Assembly (NCBI RefSeq): GCF_027579695.1
Contig: NC_083587.1
Location: 48,939,521 to 49,003,520 of the forward strand
Length of the DNA stretch: 64,000 nucleotides
Direction: 5' to 3'
From: Neoarius graeffei
Lineage: Eukaryota; Chordata; Actinopteri; Siluriformes; Ariidae
Under the pieces are notes generated by a model, which searched no databases, was not told the origin of the DNA, and worked only from the letters and a program-made list of their open reading frames with translations. Below, one piece after another: positions 22,961-34,213 of the stretch. Position 1 is the first letter of the stretch; each line of letters starts with the position of its first letter. The translations under genes and the position numbers were made by a program.

Positions 22961-24563
22961 CAACCCCGATTCCAAAAAAGTTGGGACAAAGTACAAATTG
23001 TAAATAAAAACAGAATGCAATGATGTGGAAGTTTCAAAATTCCATATTTTATTCAGAATAGAACATAGAGGACATATCAAATGTTTAAACTGAGAAAATG
23101 TATCATTTAAAGAGAAAAATTAGGTGATTTTAAATTTCATGACAACAACACATCTCAAAAAAGTTGGGACAAGGCCATGTTTACCACTGTGAGACATCCC
23201 CTTTTCTCTTTACAACAGTCTGTAAACGTCTGGGGACTGAGGAGACAAGTTGCTCAAGTTTAGGGATAGGAATGTTAACCCATTCTTGTCTAATGTAGGA
23301 TTCTAGTTGCTCAACTGTCTTAGGTCTTTTTTGTCGTATCTTCCATTTTATGATGCGCCAAATGTTTTCTATGGGTGAAAGATCTGGACTGCAGGCTGGC
23401 CAGTTCAGTACCCGGACCCTTCTTCTACGCAGCCATGATGCTGTAATTAATGCAGTATGTGGTTTGGCATTGTCATGTTGGAAAATGCAAGGTCTTCCCT
23501 GAAAGAGATGTTGTCTGGATGGGAGCATATATTGCTCTAGAACCTGGATATACCTTTCAGCATTGATGGTGTCTTTCCAGATGTGTAAGCTGCCCATGCC
23601 ACACGCACTAATGCGACCCCATACCATCAGAGATGCAGGCTTCTGAACTGAGCACTGATAACAACTTGGGTCGTCCTTCTCCTCTTTAGTCCGAATGACA
23701 CGGCGTCCCTGATTTCCATAAAGAACTTCAAATTTTGATTTGTCTGACCACAGAACAGTTTTCCACTTTGCCACAGTCCATTTTAAATGAGCCTTGGCCC
23801 AGAGAAGACGTCTGCGCTTCTGGATCATGTTTAGATACGGCTTCTTCTTTGAACTATAGAGTTTTAGCTGGCAACGGCGGATGGCACGGTGAATTGTGTT
23901 CACAGATAATGTTCTCTGGAAATATTCCTGAGCCCATTTTGTGATTTCCAATACAGAAGCATGCCTGTATGTGATGCAGTTCCGTCTAAGGGCCCGAAGA
24001 TCACGGGCACCCAGTATGGTTTTCCGGCCTTGACCCTTACGCACAGAGATTCATCCAGATTCTCTGAATCTTTTGATGATATTATGCACTGTAGATGATG
24101 ATATGTTCAAACTCTTTGCAATTTTACACTGTCGAACTCCTTTCTGATATTGCTCCACTATTTGTCGGTGCAGAATTAGGGGGATTGGTGATCCTCTTCC
24201 CATCTTTACTTCTGAGAGCCGCTGCCACTCCAAGATGCTCTTTTTATACCCAGTCATGTTAATGACCTATTGCCAATTGACCTAATGAGTTGCAATTTGG
24301 TCCTCCAGCTGTTCCTTTTTTGTACCTTTAACTTTTCCAGCCTCTTATTGCCCCTGTCCCAACTTTTTTGAGATGTGTTGCTGTCATGAAATTTCAAATG
24401 AGCCAATATTTGGCATGAAATTTCAGAATGTCTCACTTTTGACATTTGATATGTTGTCTATGTTCTATTGTGAATACAATATCAGTTTGAGATTTGTAAA
24501 TTATTGCATTCTGTTTTTATTTACAATTTGTACTTTGTCCCAACTTTTTTGGAATCGGGGTTG
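22961..24563 (-). mobile_element. Tc1-like transposon, full length (family II)
   Basis: The ends CAACCCCGATTCCAAAAAAG are inverted, embedded in imperfect inverted repeats of about 200 bp, with TA duplications at both flanks. The length is 1603 bp. It is the best preserved of the four family II copies here (others at 17793, 30098 and 32624). Confidence 0.95.
23181..24257 (-). pseudogene. Tc1 DD34E transposase with a single visible stop
   Basis: About 358 codons. From ATG 24257: an HTH region (IVEQYQKGVRQCKIAKSL, SSSTVHNIIKRF), then a TGA at 24048-24050 where the copy at 32624 has AGA (RES-E-R-IS). The frame then stays open to the end: [33 protein letters not shown] with the first [14 protein letters not shown] with the second D, and [12 protein letters not shown] with E. 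The D-to-E spacing is 34 residues. Only one disabling change is evident, so the family was active recently in evolutionary terms. The copy is presumably inactive now. Confidence 0.92.
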
Positions 24564-24565
24564 TA

Positions 24566-24940
24566 TTAATTTAATAACATAACACCACTGCTCTTAAAAG
24601 TAGATGGCCTTTCAATTTCATAAAATCGGTGAAATTTAGTTCCGTCTGAAATTTGGTCATTGTGATGTATGTTTATTTCTGTAATAGCTAAAAAAAAAAA
24701 AGCACAAAAATACGGGCCATTCTGTGGCTGAGAAGTTATTTAATTTGAGGGGATTCCCCTAGCAAATAATGTGCATGAAATCACTCGTTTCACGCAGTCA
24801 AGCAGACAGAGGAACTCCGTGTGAGCATGTGCACGCTTACCGTTGTCGTCGTCGTTCTTCTCTATCTTTTGGGTTTTACGGCAGCTGGCACCCAGTGTTG
24901 CATTACTGCCATCTACAGGTTTACCTTGACCATGCACTGA
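24566..24940. other. No gene seen
   Basis: AT-rich spacer between a Tc1 element and a SINE, with no recognisable feature. Confidence 0.4.
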
Positions 24941-24949
24941 CAGTTACAT

Positions 24950-25334
24950 CATCTCATCTCATCTCATCTCATTATCTGTAGCCGCTTTATCCTGTTCTAC
25001 AGGATCGCAGGTGAGCTGGAGCCTATCCCAGCTGACTACGGGCGAAAGGCGGGGTACACCCTGGACAAGTCGCCAGGTCATCACAGGGCTGACACATAGA
25101 CACAGACAACCATTCACACTCACATTCACACCTACGGTCAATTTAGAGTCACCAGTTAACCTAACCTGCATGTCTTTGGACTGTGGGGGAAACCGGAGCA
25201 CCCGGAGGAAACCCACGCGGACACGGGGAGAACATGCAAACTCCACACAGAAAGGCCCTCGCCGGCCACGGGGCTCAAACCTGGACCTTCTTGCTGTGAG
25301 GCGACAGTGCTAACCACTACACCACCGTGCTGCC
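24950..25334 (-). mobile_element. tRNA-derived SINE, full length
   Basis: A young-looking reverse copy: tail (ATCTC)n, CGCTTTATCCTGTTCTACAG, body, and head at the right end. A perfect 9-bp duplication CAGTTACAT flanks it (24941-24949 and 25335-25343). From 25344 to 25860 nothing is recognised. Confidence 0.92.
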
Positions 25335-25864
25335 CAGTTACATTATTATGTCACTAAACGAACAGCTGATCACACCGAGGTGCTTGCTGACCACCGATAT
25401 TCATTAGTTTGGTCCTGCGTTTCCTTTCCTTCACAACATATCTCTTCTTCTCGCTTTCTGTTACTGTAGTCGGTCTTTCATGTTTCATTTGCATCTTCCA
25501 TTTTTCTCTCCTGTTTCAAATTTGTATCCCACAATGCCTTGCATGAACAGGGAAAGCCCACCATGTGATGCATGATGTAGTATCTTGAATTGGGTCACGG
25601 TGAAGCAAGAAAAAAATAGCTGAGAATTTAGGGCCACGTGGCCCTAAATTCATTAATTGTTCTATTAAAAAAAAATTATAAAATTGGAAGTCTGTGATTC
25701 GATTTCAGTAGCTTTTGGTCCGCTAAACAAAAATAATTGGGTGGCAGAGAAAATTATTTTTATGACCTTAACTTGAAAAATCTGAAAGGCAGTATAGCTT
25801 TAATTCTCCTAACATATAGGAAGTATATTGACCACTTTTTACTGCAGCTGTAGAATATCATCAT

Positions 25865-27595
25865 CAGATTTTCCCACTAGACACGTGAATGGTCATGGGG
25901 CTTGCAACTTAAATAAGTTGCATGATGTCCTTTTTGTCCATGCATGTTTTTATCAATTGTCTTTTTTCAATGTTCCATATTTTCTCCATTTTACCCCAAT
26001 TTCACCTTTTATCGAATAGGACCTGTTTGAGGGAAGTATTGTCCATTCTACATAGATGACCAATATAGTGGAGATGTTGAATATGGCAAAATTCTTCAAT
26101 TCGTTGGCTCTGGGTCATCTCATGGAGATGAGAGTTAGAGATTTAGGATCTGTGTTCTTCCTGGCAAACCCGCCAGCAACCATTTTCCTAAGAAAACTGT
26201 TCCAAATAACGTCCAGTCTCTTGGCCTCTGCTGATGAGAGTTGCCATGCTTGGACACTATATAGTAATCTGCTCCGTACGCACACGTTTAATATCTTTAT
26301 ACGTGTAGAAAGATATATCTCGCGGTCCGTCAGAAATTGTTTCAGTTCATTCCATTTTTCAAAGGCCAAGGATATGCGTTGGTGAAGAAAGGCCGAAGAA
26401 TTGCTGGTGTTTGTGTCCAAGATAGCGAAATTGCCTTACGTTTTTCAGTGGAATCCCATCTACCATAATAAGGCTCTTCTGGTCTTTCAAACCCTCACTG
26501 ACATTAAAAGCCATGGTCTCAGTTTTTTTGTATGACATACATAGGCCGTATCGCTTGAAAGTATTATCGTAGATCTCAAGTATTTCTTGAAGCTCACTTA
26601 TGCTTTCGGAGAAAACATCATCATCAGCATATAGAAGTTCTGTAACTCTGATCGTGCCATATGCCTTTCCAGTACGTAGATCACGTGGAGACGCCTCGTT
26701 TGGTATAACACAATCTATTTTTGCTCCAGACTCCAGAAACTTTTTAGAGATCTCATGCTTGGCGCAACGCATCACAAAGTCCATATAGATGTTAAACAGG
26801 TTAGGGCTTTCAAGTGCCCCTTGTCTACATCCGACAAATGTATCGAAGAAGTTCCCCGTGTTCTTAATGCAGGCTTTAGTACCTGTATATAAGGCTTTTA
26901 GGATTGATATAAGTTTGCAACACCTTAGGCGGATTTCAAGTACTCTAAACAAAGCTTCGCGAGGAACCCAATCATAGGCAGCTTTGAAATCTATAAAGCA
27001 TGCGAAAAGTGGTTTTCGTTCTTGTTCTAGTACGTGTCTGACAATGAAAATGGCATCACATGTAGATCTATTTTTTCTAAATCCAAACTGTGTTGGCATT
27101 ATGATGGCTTCATAGACTGTTCTTATTCTTTCCACAATGACCATAGAAACGAGCTTAGACAGAGTGGCAATGATGGATAGGCCGCGGTAATTCTCTGCCA
27201 GGAGTCTCGATCCCTTCTTATAAAGGCATGTTATGGAAGATAACCATGTACAGGGAACTCTTGCATGATTCCAAATCATGCCCAGCAGTATAACCAAATA
27301 TACTAAAAGCTTCTGGGAATTAGAGTATTTTAGGTGTTCACCAGTGATTCCATCAGTCCCTTGGCATTTGCCATTTTTAAACATTGAAAGGCATTTCTTT
27401 TACCTCAGCAGCTTCTGGTGCCTTTTCATCAATTGAATTTAGATCTTCTGGAGGCAAAATATGCTGGTATTCCTCGGGATGAGATAGTTCTGGTTGCATT
27501 TTGAAATCTCTCTTACCCAAGTGATGGGTAAAGTGTTCCTCAAGCTTTTGGGGTTGGATCAGCTGCTGTTTGACATTAACAATACTGGGTTACAT
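25865..27595 (-). pseudogene. Non-LTR retrotransposon reverse transcriptase, clade uncertain
   Basis: The open core (27384-26359, 341 codons) carries RT landmarks in order: GKCQGTDGITGEHLKYS; TQFGFRKNRSTCDAIF; motif A FACFIDFKAAYDWV; motif B-like GCRQGALESPNLFNIY; motif C ELLYADDDVF; then QFRYLGHK. After a frameshift the thumb and tail continue (26420-26115), with KILNVCVRSRLLYSVQAWQL, and further decayed text to about 25870 (KIWNIEKRQLIKTCMDKKDI). Upstream, 27595-27385 reads EEHFTHHLGKRDF and HPEEYQHILPPEDLNSIDEK in another frame. It does not look like Rex3, L2 or the other LINEs in the window. An endonuclease domain is not visible. Confidence 0.8.
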
Positions 27596-27599
27596 AAAA

Positions 27600-27830
27600 A
27601 ATAGCCTTGGTGAAATTCACAAAGACAAAAGCATGTCACTGATCCATGCAATAAACATACGATAATTAATGTCCTGTTTGACACCAACCATGCACACTTT
27701 TGTTATTCTTCTCCATGTAATGTGGGGCTCTGACCTCCCTGTAACAAATTAGTGGCACTTATTTTGATTAAAACATTTCACAAGTCAAAATAAGAGACGT
27801 TTATGCTTGTGATTTACAGCCCAAATTTCC
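27600..27830. other. No gene seen
   Basis: A spacer with no recognisable coding or repeat structure. Confidence 0.35.
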
Positions 27831-27899
27831 CTGCATGTTCAGCAGCTCTGAAGTTCATACATTGTGGACCTTGATGCACAATTCCCACTCACTTGTTCC

Positions 27900-28241
27900 A
27901 GCTTGTCCCACTTGTGCATGTAGGGTTGCTGCCATCTGGACCCTATTGATCCACATGTCATATCTTAATTGGAGCATAGTTTTACACCAGATGCCCTTCC
28001 TGCCGCAACCCTCCCATTTCTAGGCTTGGGAAACAACCATTGACTAAGGACAATTTAGAGTAGCCAGTTAACCTACGGTAAGTGCATGTCTTCGGACTGT
28101 GGGGGAAACCAGAGCACCTGGAGGAAACCCACACAGCATGCAAACTCCGCACAGAAAGGCCCCCGAATGCCACTGGGCTCGAACCCAGAGCCTTCTTGCT
28201 GTGAGGCGACAGTGCTAACGACTACACCACCGTGCCACCCC
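27900..28241 (-). mobile_element. SINE, head shared and 3' end of another subfamily
   Basis: The right half (28043-28241) is the reverse standard body and head, ending ACTACACCACCGTGCCACC. The left half has a different tail (TTTTACACCAGATGCCCTTC, CTGCCGCAACCCTCCCATTT), also seen in part at 48600-48785 and 60830-60990. It therefore belongs to a tail-variant subfamily. Confidence 0.75.
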
Positions 28242-28859
28242 TTGATGGTCCAAGAAATGCCTTTGTAGATAGTCCAGTTTCTTTAGCTGCCCTGCTGAAT
28301 AATGAATCTTGGTCTAGCCTGACAATAACATCAGAATTAGCAGGAAGATCAGATGTATGTCACATGATCATATTTTTCAGATTTTGAACCTCATTTAAAT
28401 GTGGGCAGTATGGCCGCATTTACATTATAGGGCTTGATGCACAATTCTGATATTTTGACAGAGATCGGATTTGATTTTGCATTAGGCTGAAAACTTTTTT
28501 TACCAGAACCATCATTGTGATTTGAACATACCTCAATCGCGATCATTTTCTTAGCATTTCTACAAAATACTGAACATTAAGAGGTCATTATAACATCATA
28601 TGAGTTATAATGATGAGATACAGGAGGACAAAAGACTCCTTTCAGCTGCTCTTGCAAGCACTGCAATAATCTGTTTTACTAACCTCAATCTCATGGAAAT
28701 GTGGTTGAACCTAGATGTCAGGAGTCGGGGAATGGACACAACAACTTTCACATCAACAGTGCATTGCAATGGTAATGTGCTGGTTTGGAATGGGAGATGG
28801 TTATTGCATTCTGGTGCTTTGATTTCTTTCATAACAAGATACAAGGTATGTGATTCTTT

Positions 28860-29060
28860 TATTCAAGATTCAAGAGAGCTTTATTGCCAATACACCCATG
28901 TACAAATATACAGCGCATTGAAATCCCATTTCCCTCAGGCTCCCCATGGTTTATTGCCATACAATAGTGTTTGGGGGTAATTTGGATTGGTATAGCTCAT
29001 GAGTCAATAATAAACAGGAAACAATACACAAAACAAAACAAGATAATTAAGTAACTCAGC
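28860..29060 (-). repeat. LINE 3' end fragment
   Basis: The phrase TTCAAGATTCAAGAGAGCTT, then TATTGCCAATAC, is a common reversed 3' end of fish CR1/Rex1-type LINEs. No coding part is attached. From 28245 to 28860 there is nothing recognisable. Confidence 0.55.
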
Positions 29061-29112
29061 ATAACAATGACAATAATGTCAGCATTAACAGGCAAATTGG
29101 ATGTGATGGGGA

Positions 29113-29180
29113 GTATAATGGTGCAATGGTTAACATTGTTGCCTCACAGCATACAGGTTCTGGGTTCAAACCAGGGCTGT
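29113..29180 (+). mobile_element. SINE head fragment
   Basis: Only the pol III promoter part remains: ATGGTGCAATGGTTAACATT (A-box-like) and GGTTCAAACCA (B-box-like). The body is absent. From 29180 to 29760 I see open but unrecognised DNA. Confidence 0.55.
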
Positions 29181-30097
29181 TTCTAGCTATTGAAAAGACC
29201 AGGGCTGTCAAGTTTTCCTGGGGCTTGTATTTGTCAAGGGAGATTGGCATTGATAGGTTGGTGAGGTTATATCTAACTTTACAAGAAATATTATCACCCA
29301 CACACAGTCAAAGCCGATGGCATCTTTGAGTGATATTTGCATTGCGCTTTTTAAATTGACGTTCACTTCAGTTTCTGTCTCCTTATTGTTATCATCGTCA
29401 CTGGCTGTCCATCGCTAGCGATGCTTCATTACGATGTGCAGAAATCTCCTTTCCTATAATGAAGCACCTTGCACAGTATGGTCAGACAAACAATGTCGTG
29501 TCCCCATCGTGTTGTCTCTCTGGACCTCCAGACCTGATGCCAAGTGGTGCACAAAAGTGCTACAAACCTGACAGGTATGGAAGTTGTCCCGCAGTGACAA
29601 CTGACTTGCCAAGTGATGCCATCCATTGGCCATTTGAGTGGCTCTTCTGCATGTCATCTGGTGGTGTGCCATTGACCTTGTTGGGTTCATCTGCCACATT
29701 GCACCAAAAAGCACCCTGCTGCCAGCACCTTATTGGTGATGTTTAACAGGCTAAACCGACTGTCTGCTAGCTGCACAGAGTCGTCACTCAGGGTCCACTA
29801 CATCAAGACTGTGTCTGTTCCCAGAGCTAAACAAAAAGGTGGAAATATATTCAGAGAGTTTGTTCCAGTAACCTAATCAATATAAAATTAGATCATACTG
29901 ACTGTACAGCTGCTGCCAGCACCTTTGATCTAAAGGTGGGGCTATTAAATATTAGATCTCTTACATCTAAAGCGCTAATGGTTAATGAACTCACTACTGA
30001 TCAGGAGTTTAATGTACTTTGTTTAATTGAAACATGGATTAAGCCAAATGAATATATAGCATTAAATGAAGTGAGTCCTCCTGGATACAGTTATATA

Positions 30098-31639
30098 CAA
30101 CCCCGATTCCAAAAAAGTTGGGACAAAGTACAAATTATAAATAAAAACGGAATGCAATGATGTGGAAGTTTCAAAATTCCATATTTTATTCAGAATAGAA
30201 CATAGATGACATATCAAATGTTTAAACTGAGAAAATGTATCATTTAAAGAGAAAAATTAGGTGATTTTAAATTTCATGACAACAACACATCTCAAAAAAG
30301 TTGGGACAAGGCCATGTTTACCACTGTGAGACATCCCCTTTTCTCTTTACAACAGTCTGTAAACGTCTGGGGACTGAGGAGACAAGTTGCTCAAGTTTAG
30401 GGATAGGAATGTTAACCCATTCTTGTCTCATGTAGGATTCTAGTTGCTCAACTGTCTTAGGTCTTTTTTGTCGTATCTTCCGTTTTATGATACGCCAAAT
30501 GTTTTCTATGGGTGAAAGATCTGGACTGCAGGCTGGCCAGTTCAGTACCCGGACCCTTCTTCTACGCAGCCATGATGCTGTAATTGATGCAGTATGTGGT
30601 TTGGCATTGTCACGTTGGAAAATGCAAGGTCTTCCCTGAAAGAGACGTCATCTGGATGGGAGCATATGTTGCTCTAGAACAGGGGTGTCAAACCTGATCC
30701 ATAAAGGGCCATGTGGCTGCAGGTTTTCATTCCAGCCATGCAGCAGCACCCTGATTTGGCTTATTCAATCAACTGACACACCCACCCTTTAATCAAGGGT
30801 GGGTGTGGCTGCAAGTATTTGACTGTGTGAAGACAGTTCAGTTGATTGAATGAGCCAAGTCAGGTGTGCTGCTGCATGGCTGGAATGAAAACCTGCAGCC
30901 ACAAGGCCCTTTATGGATCAGGTTTGACACCCCTGCTCTAGAACCTGGATATACCTTTCAGCATTGATGGTGTCTTTCCAGATGTGTAAGCTGCCCATGC
31001 CACACGCACTAATGCAACCCCATACCATCAGAGATGCAGGCTTCTGAACTGAGCGCTGATAACAACTCGGGTCATCCTTCTCCTCTTTAGTCCGAATGAC
31101 ACGGCGTCCCTGATTTCCATAAAGAACTTCAAATTTTGATTCGTCTGACCACATAACAGTTTTCCACTTTGCCACAGTCCATTTTAAATGAGCCTTGGCC
31201 CAGAGAAGACATCTGCGCTTCTGGATCATGTTTAGATACGGCTTCTTCTTTGAACTATAGAGTTTTAGCTGGCAACGGCGGATGGCACGGTGAATTGTGT
31301 TCACAGATAATGTTCTCTGGAAATATTCCTGAGCCCATTTTGTGATTTCCAATACAGAAGCATGCCTGTATGTGATGCAGTGCCGTCTAAGGGCCCGAAG
31401 ATCACGGGCACCCAGCCTCTTATTGCCCCGTCCCAACTTTTTTGAGATGTGTTGCTGTCATGAAATTTCAAATGAGCCAATATTTGGCATGAAATTTCAA
31501 AATGTCTCACTTTCGACATTTGATATGTTGTCTATGTTCTATTGTGAATACAATATCAGTTTTTGAGATTTGTAAATTATTGCATTCCGTTTTTATTTAC
31601 AATTTGTACTTTGTCCCAACTTTTTTGGAATTGGGGTTG
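30098..31639 (-). mobile_element. Tc1-like transposon (family II) inside the L2, with deletion
   Basis: CAACCCCGATTCC ends with TA duplications (30096-30097 and 31640-31641). The transposase frame (- strand, 31436-30918) keeps the first catalytic D ([14 protein letters not shown]). It is interrupted at QVLEQ by a 256-bp hAT MITE and lacks the N-terminal HTH because of a deletion near 31415. Its remaining half reads on from 30670 to 30330. Confidence 0.93.
30680..30935. mobile_element. hAT MITE nested in the Tc1 copy
   Basis: The ends CAGGGGTGTCAAACCTGATC are perfectly inverted, inside a nearly full palindrome. The perfect 8-bp duplication CTCTAGAA (30672-30679 and 30936-30943) shows hAT-type integration. 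The uninterrupted Tc1 copies give the empty site (TTGCTCTAGAACCTGG). Confidence 0.96.
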
Positions 31640-32623
31640 TACACCAGCCTCGTCTAACTGGCAGAGGAGGGGGCATTGCGGTTATTTATAATGATTATCT
31701 AGGTGTAACACACAAACCTGGTTATAAATTTAACACATTTGAAGTTCTTCATACTCATATAATGTATGTAGCCTCGAAAAATAAGTCTACCCAGTTAATT
31801 CCGTTACTTATTATTTACAGGCCCCCGAGGCCATATTCTGAGTTTCTTTCTGAATTTGCAGATTTTATCTCAGATCTGGTTATTTCCTTAGACAAAGCTT
31901 TAGTTGTCGGAGATTTTAATATTCACTTTGATAACCCAGAAGACCCTTTAAAAACAGCGTTTGTGTCCATTTTAGATTCAGTAGGGATTAATCAGAATGT
32001 CGAGACCGACCCACAATGGTGGTCACACCCTCGATCTAATACTAACATTCGGGTTAAACGTAGAAAATATAGTCACTCTTCCATAGTCTGAAGTTATCTC
32101 AGATCATTATCTCATCTCATTCAAACTATGTCTGAGTAATAATATATGCACCTCACCATGCTACTGTATTAAACGTACATTCACGTCAACTACTGCACAG
32201 AGCTTTATAAATGATTTCCCAGAGTTATCAACTTTGATTGGGTCACTGTCAGCCCCTGCAGAACTTGATCAGGCAAGTGAATGCTTAAAGTCAACATTCC
32301 GCCATATTTTAGAAAATGTAGCTCCTCTTAAAAGGAAAATAGTCAGAAACAAAAAATTAGCACCCTGGTATAATGATGACACTCGCACATTAAAACAGAC
32401 CACTCGAAAATTGGAACGTAAATGGTGTCAAACGAAGTTGGTAGTGTTCAAATTAGCATGGAAGGAGAGCTTCCTGAAGTATAGAAAAGCTCTTAGTGCT
32501 GCTAGATCAACATATCTCTCCTCCCTAATAGAAGATAACAAAAATAATCCGAGATTCCTATTTAATACTGTAGCAAAATTAACCAGGAATAAGTCCACTA
32601 CAGACACATGCACACCTGTAGTA

Positions 32624-34211
32624 CAACCCCGAGTCCAAAAAAGTTGGGACAAAGTACAAATGTAAATAAAAACGGAATGCAATAATTTACAAATCTCAAA
32701 AGCTGATATTGTATTCACAATAGAACATAGACAACATATCAAATGTCGAAAGTGAGACATTTTGAAATTTCATGCCAAATATTGGCTCATTTGAAATTTC
32801 ATGACAGCAACACATCTCAAAAAAGTTGGGACAGGGGCAATAAGAGGCTGGAAAAGTTAAAGGTACAAAAAAGGAACAGCTGGAGGACCAAATTGCAACT
32901 CATTAGGTCAATTGGCAATAGGTCATTAACATGACTGGGTATAAAAAGAGCATCTTGGAGTGGCAGCGGCTCTCAGAAGTAAAGATGGGAAGAGGATCAC
33001 CAATCCCGCTAATTCTGCACTGACAAATAGTGGAGCAATATCAGAAAGGAGTTCGACAGTGTAAAATTGCAAAGAGTTTGAACATATCATCATCTACAGT
33101 GCATAATATCATCAAAAGATTCAGAGAATCTGAAAGAATCTCTGTGCGTAAGGGTCAAGACCGGAAAACCATACTGGGTGCCCGTGATCTTCGGGCCCTT
33201 AGACGGCACTGTGTCACATACAGGCATGCTTCTGTATTGGAAATCACAAAATGGGCTCAGGAATATTTCCATAGAACATAATTCACCGTGCCATCCGCCA
33301 TTGCCAGCCAAAAGTCTATAGTTCAAAGAAGAAGCCGTATCTAAACATGATCCAGAAGCGCAGACGTCTTCTCTGGGCCAAGGCTCATTTAAAATGGACT
33401 GTGGCAAAGTGGAAAACTGTTCTGTGGTCAGACGAATCAAAATTTGAAGTTCTTTATGGAAATCAGGGACGCCGTGTCATTCGGACTAAAGAGGAGAAGG
33501 ACGACCCAAGTTGTTATCAGCGCTCAGTTCAGAAGCCTGCATCTCTGATGGTATGGGGTTGCATTAGTGCGTGTGGCACGGGCAGCTTACACATCTGGAA
33601 AGACACCATCAATGCTGAAAGGTATATCCAGGTTCTAGAGCAACATATGCTCCCATCCAGACGACGTCTCTTTCAGGGAAGACCTTGCATTTTCCAACAT
33701 GACAATGCCAAACCACATACTGCATCAATTACAGCATCATGGCTGCGTAGAAGAAGGGTCCGGGTACTGAACTGGCCAGCCTGCAGTCCAGATCTTTCAC
33801 CCATAGAAAACATTTGGCGCATCATAAAACGGAAGATACGACAAAAAAGACCTAAGACAGTTGAGCAACTAGAATCCTACATTAGACAAGAATGGGTTAA
33901 CATTCCTGTCCCTAAACTTGAGCAACTTGTCTCCTCAGTCCCCAGACGTTTACAGACTGTTGTAAAGAGAAAAGGGGATGTCTCACAGTGGCAAACATGG
34001 CCTTGTCCCAACTTTGAGATGTGTTGTTGTCATGAAATTTAAAATCACCTAATTTTTCTCTTTAAATGATACATTTTCTCAGTTTAAACATTTGATATGT
34101 CATCTATGTTCTATTCTGAATAAAATATGGAATTTTGAAACTTCCACATCATTGCATTCCGTTTTTATTTACAATTTGTACTTTGTCCCAACTTTTTTGG
34201 AATCGGGGTTG
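32624..34211 (+). mobile_element. Tc1-like transposon (family II) inside the L2, + orientation
   Basis: CAACCCCGAGTCC begins and GGAATCGGGGTTG ends the element, with TA flanks (32622-32623 and 34212-34213). At 1588 bp it is nearly full length. Its orientation is opposite to the copy at 30098, so recombination between the two would invert the L2 segment between them. Confidence 0.95.
32934..34009 (+). pseudogene. Tc1 DD34E transposase with stop and deletion
   Basis: The N-terminal part reads TGYKKSILEWQRLSEVKMGR, meets a TGA near 33022 (LH-stop-QIVEQ), then opens again from 33030 ([33 protein letters not shown]). A small deletion near 33275 removes the [11 protein letters not shown] reading. 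From 33347 the catalytic half is open for 231 codons: [26 protein letters not shown] and [12 protein letters not shown], giving an intact DD34E triad. Confidence 0.9.
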
Positions 34212-34213
34212 TA

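Larger units (their letters stand above)
29930..32621 (+). pseudogene. L2 LINE endonuclease and linker, broken
   Basis: The APE-type endonuclease normally nicks target DNA for L2 insertion. Visible parts are GLLNIRSLTSKALMVNEL with FNVLCLIETWI (29936-30095). After the Tc1 copy come GRGGGIAVIYND, LLIIYRPPRP and ALVVGDFNIHFD (31660-31930). A frameshift near 31995 moves the HTLDLILTFGLNVE text to another frame. The linker (32234-32621) is basic (LKRKIVRNKKLAPWYND, RFLFNTVAKLT) and is cut by the second Tc1 copy. Confidence 0.85.

Noticed and set aside
28600-28980. A 126-codon + strand frame
   Set aside because: Its 3' part lies in a reversed LINE 3' end and the rest has no recognisable motif.
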